Shown here piece by piece: positions 55,042-59,249 of a stretch of DNA of 59,249 bases (position 1 is the stretch's first letter; every line of letters starts with the position of its first letter). The notes under the pieces are model-generated. The model did not search any database. It saw only the letters and a list, made by a program, of their open reading frames with translations, and had not been told where the DNA came from. This stretch comes from Candidatus Reconcilbacillus cellulovorans (GTDB lineage Bacteria; Bacillota; Bacilli; Paenibacillales; Reconciliibacillaceae): positions 1 through 59,249 of the forward strand of contig MOXJ01000016.1 of assembly GCA_002507565.1 (NCBI GenBank). The letters are read 5' to 3'. A program made the position numbers and the translations under genes.

Positions 55042-56376
55042 CTACTCCCGATCGTCGTCGTCTTTCGCGCGGGCGATCAGACGTATCGGAGTGCCTTCAA
55101 ACCGGAAAGCCGCGCGCAACCGGTTTTCCAAAAACCGTTCATAGGAAAAATGCAACAGCTCCGGATCGTTGACGAACAGCACGAACGTCGGCGGCTTGAC
55201 CGCCACCTGCGCGGCGTATTTGATCTTCAGCCGTCGCCCGCGATCCGACGGCGGCGGCGTCGTCGCGACCGCGTCGCTGATGACGTCGTTCAGTACCGAT
55301 GTCGGAATGCGCCGAGCATGTTCCTCCGCGACGCGGTCGACGGCGGGCAGCAAAAGGTTGATCCGCTGTCCGGTCGCCGCGGATACGAACACGACAGGCG
55401 CGTAAGGCATGAACTTGAACGCGTCGCGGATCCGCTCGGTAAACCGCTGCATGGTCTTATCGTCTTTTTCGATGGCGTCCCATTTGTTCACGACGATCAC
55501 CGACGCGCGGCCGGCTTCCTCCGCATAGCCGGCGATATGCTTGTCCTGTTCGGTCACGCCGTCTTTCGCGTCCAGCACGACGAGCGCCACGTCACAGCGT
55601 TCGATGGCGCGAAGAGCGCGGAGAACGCTGTATTTTTCCGTCGTCTCGTAAATTTTGCCGCGCTTGCGGATGCCGGCGGTGTCGATCAGCACGTAACGCT
55701 TGCCGTCGCGTTCAAACGGCGTGTCGACCGCGTCGCGCGTCGTGCCCGCGACGTCGCTGACGATGACGCGCTGCCGACCGAGCAGGGCGTTGACGAGCGA
55801 CGATTTGCCGACGTTCGGCCGCCCGATGACCGCAATGCGCACGACATCGTCGCCGTACGGCTCGACCGGTTCCTCGTCCGGAAACTTCGCCACGACGGCG
55901 TCGAGCAACTCGCCGATGCCGTGACCGTGCTCGCCGGAAACGGCGATCGGTTCCCCGAACCCGAGCGCATAAAACTCATAGACGAGATCGCGATGTTTCG
56001 GATGATCGACCTTGTTCACCGCGAGCACGACCGGTCGGTCCGACTTCCGGTACAACAGTTCGGCGACCTCGCGGTCAGCGTGCGTTAGACCGGCCTTGGC
56101 GTCGACCATGAATACGACGACATCGGCCTCGTCCATCGCTAGCTCCGCCTGAGCGCGGACCGACTTGAGCAGCTCGTCGTCTTCACCGAACTGGATGCCG
56201 CCGGTGTCGATGACGGAAAACGTCCTGCCCTTCCACGTCGCCTTGCCGTACAGGCGATCCCTCGTCACTCCGGGCCGATCTTCCACAATCGCCAATCGTT
56301 GTCCGATGATCCTGTTAAAAACCGTCGATTTGCCGACATTGGGCCTCCCGACGATGGCCACCGTGGCTTCGGCCAT
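55042..56376 (-). CDS. der: Ribosome-assembly GTPase Der (EngA)
   Basis: Essential GTPase with two G domains for 50S assembly. 444 residues: G domain 1 with [14 protein letters not shown] (about 10-23) and DTGGI, NKVD; G domain 2 with [30 protein letters not shown]; then a C-terminal KH-like domain ([39 protein letters not shown]). Lies between ypfD and plsY as in Bacillus. Confidence 0.97.
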   Translation of the reverse strand: MAEATVAIVGRPNVGKSTVFNRIIGQRLAIVEDRPGVTRDRLYGKATWKGRTFSVIDTGGIQFGEDDELLKSVRAQAELAMDEADVVVFMVDAKAGLTHADREVAELLYRKSDRPVVLAVNKVDHPKHRDLVYEFYALGFGEPIAVSGEHGHGIGELLDAVVAKFPDEEPVEPYGDDVVRIAVIGRPNVGKSSLVNALLGRQRVIVSDVAGTTRDAVDTPFERDGKRYVLIDTAGIRKRGKIYETTEKYSVLRALRAIERCDVALVVLDAKDGVTEQDKHIAGYAEEAGRASVIVVNKWDAIEKDDKTMQRFTERIRDAFKFMPYAPVVFVSAATGQRINLLLPAVDRVAEEHARRIPTSVLNDVISDAVATTPPPSDRGRRLKIKYAAQVAVKPPTFVLFVNDPELLHFSYERFLENRLRAAFRFEGTPIRLIARAKDDDDRE

Positions 56377-56403
56377 GCGGCATCACGCTCCAACTCCGTT
56401 GCC

Positions 56404-56440
56404 GTAAAAAATCGGCGAGCTCCGACCAGAGTTCGCCGAT
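56404..56440 (-). terminator. Intrinsic terminator of ypfD
   Basis: Minus strand ATCGGCGA-a-CTC, loop, GAG-c-TCGCCGAT (56440-56411), then TTTTTTACGG. Confidence 0.9.
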
Positions 56441-56455
56441 GTCCGAACCTGAACT

Positions 56456-57664
56456 TCATTTCAGCTTGCTCAGCTGGTCGCCGATCCGTTCGCCCAGCGT
56501 CAGCGAAAATCCCGGATTTTCGTACGTTTCCTCGCGGCGGTTCCGCCGTTCGCGAGGCGCCGGGGGTTCTTCCGTCTCCTTGATGCTGAGCGCGATCCGC
56601 TTTTCGGGAAGGTTGATGTCGAGCACCTTTACCTGAACCTCTTGCCCTTCCTTCAATACTTCATGCGGCGTGCCGATATGGCGGTGGGCGATCTGCGAGA
56701 TGTGGACGAGACCCTCCACACCCGGCCAAACCTCGACGAACGCGCCGAAGCTGACGAGCCGTTTCACTTTGCCGGTGATGATGTCGCCGACGGAAAACTT
56801 GCCGGCCACCTGGTCCCACGGGCCGGGTTGCGCCGCTTTAATGCTCAGGCTGACGCGCTCGTTTTCCGGGTCGACGCGAAGCACCTGTACCGTTACACGG
56901 TCGCCTTCCTGCACGACTTCGGCCGGCGTCTCGACGCGGTGCCACGCCATTTCGGAAATATGCACGAGGCCGTCGATGCCGCCGATGTCGACGAAGGCGC
57001 CGAACGGCGTAATGCGGCGCACCGTTCCTTCCAACCGCTGTCCGGGCTGTAAACTCTGGAGGATCCGCTTTTTGTTCGCTTCGTACTCCTCGTCGAGAAC
57101 GTCTTTCTGGGAAAGCACGACGCGGTTTTTGCCGCGGTCGAGCTCCTTGACCTTCAAGCGGAGCACGCGGCCTTTATATCCGCTGAAATCCTCGACGAAA
57201 TGCCGCTCGACGAGCGAAGCGGGAACGAACCCGCGGACGCCGACGTCGACGACGAGACCGCCCTTGACGACGTCACGCACCGGCGCCTCGATGATTTCGC
57301 CGGTTTCCAGCGCGCGCTGCAGGCGTTCCCACGCTTTTTGGCTGTCGACCGCGCGTTTGGACAAGATCAGTTTTTCCTGCTCGTCGTCGATGGCGAGCAC
57401 TTTCAATTCGACCTCATCGCCGACTTGAACCGCCTCCGACGCGGCGACGACAGGAATGTTGGACAACTCGCGAAGCGGCACGACGCCGTCGTACTTATAT
57501 CCGATGCTGACGACCGCCTGCTGGTCCTCGAGTTTGACGACTTTCCCCCTTACGATGTCGCCTCTTCGGATCGTTTCGACCCGGGACAGGTCCTGGGCGG
57601 CTTCTTCCGCTTGGTTTGCGTGTTCTTCGACCGCGCCGTCGTTCAATTTGGCTTCTTCCGTCAT
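56456..57664 (-). CDS. ypfD: S1-domain RNA-binding protein YpfD (ribosomal S1 homologue)
   Basis: 402 residues with four S1 domains: about 33-103 (IVRGKVVKLEDQQAVVSIGYKYDGVVPLREL), 118-186, 204-273 (LEGTVRRITPFGAFVDIGGIDGLVHISEMAW) and 290-360 (ITGKVKRLVSFGAFVEVWPGVEGLVHISQIA). It is shorter than six-domain proteobacterial S1 and matches Bacillus YpfD. The N-terminal about 30 residues are acidic, the C-terminal tail Arg-rich. ATG 57664 has GGAGGT 8 nt upstream. Confidence 0.93.
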   Translation of the reverse strand: MTEEAKLNDGAVEEHANQAEEAAQDLSRVETIRRGDIVRGKVVKLEDQQAVVSIGYKYDGVVPLRELSNIPVVAASEAVQVGDEVELKVLAIDDEQEKLILSKRAVDSQKAWERLQRALETGEIIEAPVRDVVKGGLVVDVGVRGFVPASLVERHFVEDFSGYKGRVLRLKVKELDRGKNRVVLSQKDVLDEEYEANKKRILQSLQPGQRLEGTVRRITPFGAFVDIGGIDGLVHISEMAWHRVETPAEVVQEGDRVTVQVLRVDPENERVSLSIKAAQPGPWDQVAGKFSVGDIITGKVKRLVSFGAFVEVWPGVEGLVHISQIAHRHIGTPHEVLKEGQEVQVKVLDINLPEKRIALSIKETEEPPAPRERRNRREETYENPGFSLTLGERIGDQLSKLK

Positions 57665-57809
57665 GAACCAATACCTCCTCGTTTCCGTCCCGACCCACGC
57701 CGTCCCGGGGAATACCCCGGCCGACCGCGACAGGCGGATTGCCGACAAACGGCTGACACTCATGAAACCGATCATATAATTTCAAGATACCACTTCTCGC
57801 AGCGACAAA

Positions 57810-58385
57810 TCAATCGGCGGCCGCCGATTTTTTCAACTGTTCGATCGCCTGCATGATACGCTCGGTCAGCCGCTCCTCCGACAACCCCCCATCCTCCCGA
57901 GCAGGATCGATCGGCTCGCCGTAAACGACGCGCAGCCGACCGAACGGCGAATACCGACCGACGATCGCGGCCGGGACGACGAGGGCGCCGGAACGGACGG
58001 CCAGCATCGCCGCACCGCGCTTGCCGACCGGGTGGTCGGCTTTCCTCGTGCCGGCGGGAAAAATTCCGACGACGCGTCCTTCGGCGAGCAGATCGAGCGC
58101 GCGCCGGATCGAATCTTTGCTGACGCCGCCGCGTCGGACCGGGAACGCGCCGAGGCGGACGATCAGCCACGCCAGTCCCGGCACTCGGAACAGCTCTTCC
58201 TTCGCCATAAAATGAATGCGGCGGTCGAGAAACGTGCCGAGCACGGGGGGGTCCCAGTAACTGACGTGATTGGAACAGAGCACGACCGGCCCGTCTTTCG
58301 GGAACCGTTCGACGCCGATCGCCTTCAATCCGAACGCAAGCGGAAACACGATCCGCGCGACTTTTTGCAGAATCGCGTACAACAT
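57810..58385 (-). CDS. plsC: 1-acyl-sn-glycerol-3-phosphate acyltransferase PlsC
   Basis: Adds the second acyl chain to make phosphatidic acid. 191 residues: a short N-terminal hydrophobic helix, catalytic CSNHVSYWDPP (H-x4-D), MAKEELFRVPGLAWLI, IFPAGTRKADHPVGKRGAAML and VVPAAIVG. The glutamate of the common EGTR motif is Ala, as in other short Bacillus-type PlsC proteins that carry Ser or Ala there. It forms the cmk-plsC pair 16 nt after cmk. Confidence 0.92.
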   Translation of the reverse strand: MLYAILQKVARIVFPLAFGLKAIGVERFPKDGPVVLCSNHVSYWDPPVLGTFLDRRIHFMAKEELFRVPGLAWLIVRLGAFPVRRGGVSKDSIRRALDLLAEGRVVGIFPAGTRKADHPVGKRGAAMLAVRSGALVVPAAIVGRYSPFGRLRVVYGEPIDPAREDGGLSEERLTERIMQAIEQLKKSAAAD

Positions 58386-58400
58386 CGGCTAGCCCACCTG

Positions 58401-59081
58401 CTACATGCGCTCGCGGCACAGTTCGAGAATCCGTTCCGCCACCTGCTTGGCGTCCAGATGCGTGCTGTCGAGCACGACGGCGTCCGGAGCCGGCATCAGC
58501 GGCGACAGTTCGCGCTCGCTGTCCAACCTGTCCCTTTGCCGAATCTCCTCCTCGATCTGCTCCAGCGTCGCACCGGGAACCAGGCGCTTCCATTCGCGAA
58601 ACCGCCTTTCCGCCCTTGCCCGCGGCGAGGCGGTCAAAAACACTTTGACCTCGGCGTTCGGCAACACCACCGTTCCGATATCGCGGCCGTCCATGACCAC
58701 ACCGCCCGCCCGCGCCAGCTCCCGCTGCAAAAAAACGAGCAGGCTCCGAACATCGGGATGGCGAGCGATCCGGGAAACGCGCTCCGTCACTTCCGGCAGA
58801 CGAAGCCGGTCGCCGACGTCTTCGCCGTCGACGAGAACGCGTAAACCGCCTCCTTCCGCCGGCTCGACTTGCAGACAAAGCCGTCGCACGAGGGCGGACA
58901 CCGCCTCGGCGTCGTCGGGATCAAGGCGTTCCTTCAGCGACTTCCAGGCGATCGCCCGGTACATTGCCCCCGTATCGACGTACAGGAAACCCAGCGTTTC
59001 GGCGACCATCCGCGCCACCGTGCTTTTTCCGGCCCCCGCGGGGCCGTCGATGGCCACGTTGATCTTTTTCAAACCGTCCAT
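58401..59081 (-). CDS. cmk: Cytidylate kinase
   Basis: Phosphorylates CMP and dCMP. 226 residues: P-loop INVAIDGPAGAGKSTVARMVA (about 8-27), YVDTGAMYRAIAWKSL, MDGRDIGTVVLPNAEVKVFLTASPRARAERR, and the CMP-specific insert. ATG 59081 is 1-2 nt after GAGGGGGA, a short spacing; the in-frame upstream TTG at 59105 is less likely. It is transcribed from a good promoter and leads into plsC. Confidence 0.95.
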   Translation of the reverse strand: MDGLKKINVAIDGPAGAGKSTVARMVAETLGFLYVDTGAMYRAIAWKSLKERLDPDDAEAVSALVRRLCLQVEPAEGGGLRVLVDGEDVGDRLRLPEVTERVSRIARHPDVRSLLVFLQRELARAGGVVMDGRDIGTVVLPNAEVKVFLTASPRARAERRFREWKRLVPGATLEQIEEEIRQRDRLDSERELSPLMPAPDAVVLDSTHLDAKQVAERILELCRERM

Positions 59082-59106
59082 TCCCCCTCGCCGTATTCGA
59101 ACCAAA

Positions 59107-59136
59107 ATTATAACATACCGGTTGAAGACGTGTCAC
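59107..59136 (-). promoter_or_regulatory. Sigma-A promoter of cmk-plsC
   Basis: Minus strand: GTGACA (-35, 59131-59136), 18-nt spacer, TATAAT (-10, 59107-59112). The rest of the window to 59249 shows no gene I can support. Confidence 0.8.
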
Positions 59137-59249
59137 GGCTTGCGCGACGCTTGTCTGAGTCAAGTGGTCGTGGGCAGTTTTTTTCGACTTTCGGGCTTCC
59201 ACTTTCTGTAAGTGATGCGAGACGGCATTCCTTCCCTTGCCCCTTCACG

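Noticed and set aside
59082-59249. Additional gene at the right edge
   Set aside because: Only the cmk promoter is recognisable; open frames are short and lack ribosome sites.

Overview
The window reads as a GC-rich chromosomal segment of an endospore-forming Firmicute. The gene content and order (sigA-dnaG, glyQS, recO-yqzL-era-cdd-dgkA-ybeY-pgpH-phoH-yqfD-yqfC, yqeY-rpsU, mtaB-rsmE, prmA, spoIVA-yphF-yphE, gpsA-plsY-der-ypfD-plsC-cmk) match the Bacillus/Paenibacillus backbone. The high GC, the GH87-type alpha-1,3-glucanase and the SLH and copper-amine-oxidase-N surface proteins point to Paenibacillaceae, perhaps a compost-type thermophile (inference). Almost all genes are chromosomal housekeeping on the minus strand.

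Layout. 1-3059: 3' part of a large secreted modular glucanase, ending at a convergent terminator. 3151-8672: membrane protein, TerC, the sulfur-transfer pair ThiI and cysteine desulfurase, a lytic transglycosylase, a DUF1540/small membrane pair and a YpuI-like protein. 8780-10552: membrane-anchored subtilase, facing the RNase P RNA gene (10558-10988, own promoter). 11032-20100: macromolecular synthesis block (Nif3-like, TrmK, SigA, DnaG, GlyS, GlyQ). 20070-29009: RecO to S21, with sporulation-linked yqfC and yqfD. 29179-37142: HIT protein and the AddAB recombination nuclease. 37181-42858: rRNA methyltransferase, Na/Pi transporter, a Nudix-DeoC fusion, MtaB and RsmE. 43081-45937: surface protein, site-2 protease, PrmA. 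46181-46808: a CRISPR array with no cas genes in the window. 47129-49886: DoxX, MobA, SLH protein and tRNA-Pro. 50008-59081: HU, SpoIVA, YphF, YphE, SpoVIF, GpsA, PlsY, Der, YpfD, PlsC and Cmk.

How the parts work together. The minus-strand blocks form operon-like runs with ATGA overlaps (addB/addA, dgkA/cdd, DUF1540/membrane protein). Several sigma-A promoters are easy to read (rnpB, glyQ, rpsU, prmA, tRNA-Pro, hup, cmk). There is a good sigma-E promoter before spoIVA, a plausible one before yqfC, and a sigma-H-like promoter before dnaG-sigA. Strong intrinsic terminators separate the units.

I found no clear candidate for a wholly new multi-gene system. The observations most worth checking are: (1) an RNase P RNA whose conserved blocks read as class A rather than the class B usual in Bacillales; (2) an orphan CRISPR array with an exactly duplicated spacer and decaying repeats at one end; (3) a single-ORF Nudix-deoxyribose-phosphate aldolase fusion; (4) a possible non-T-box attenuator in the glyQS leader; (5) a Gly-to-Val change in the GxGxxG motif of GpsA.
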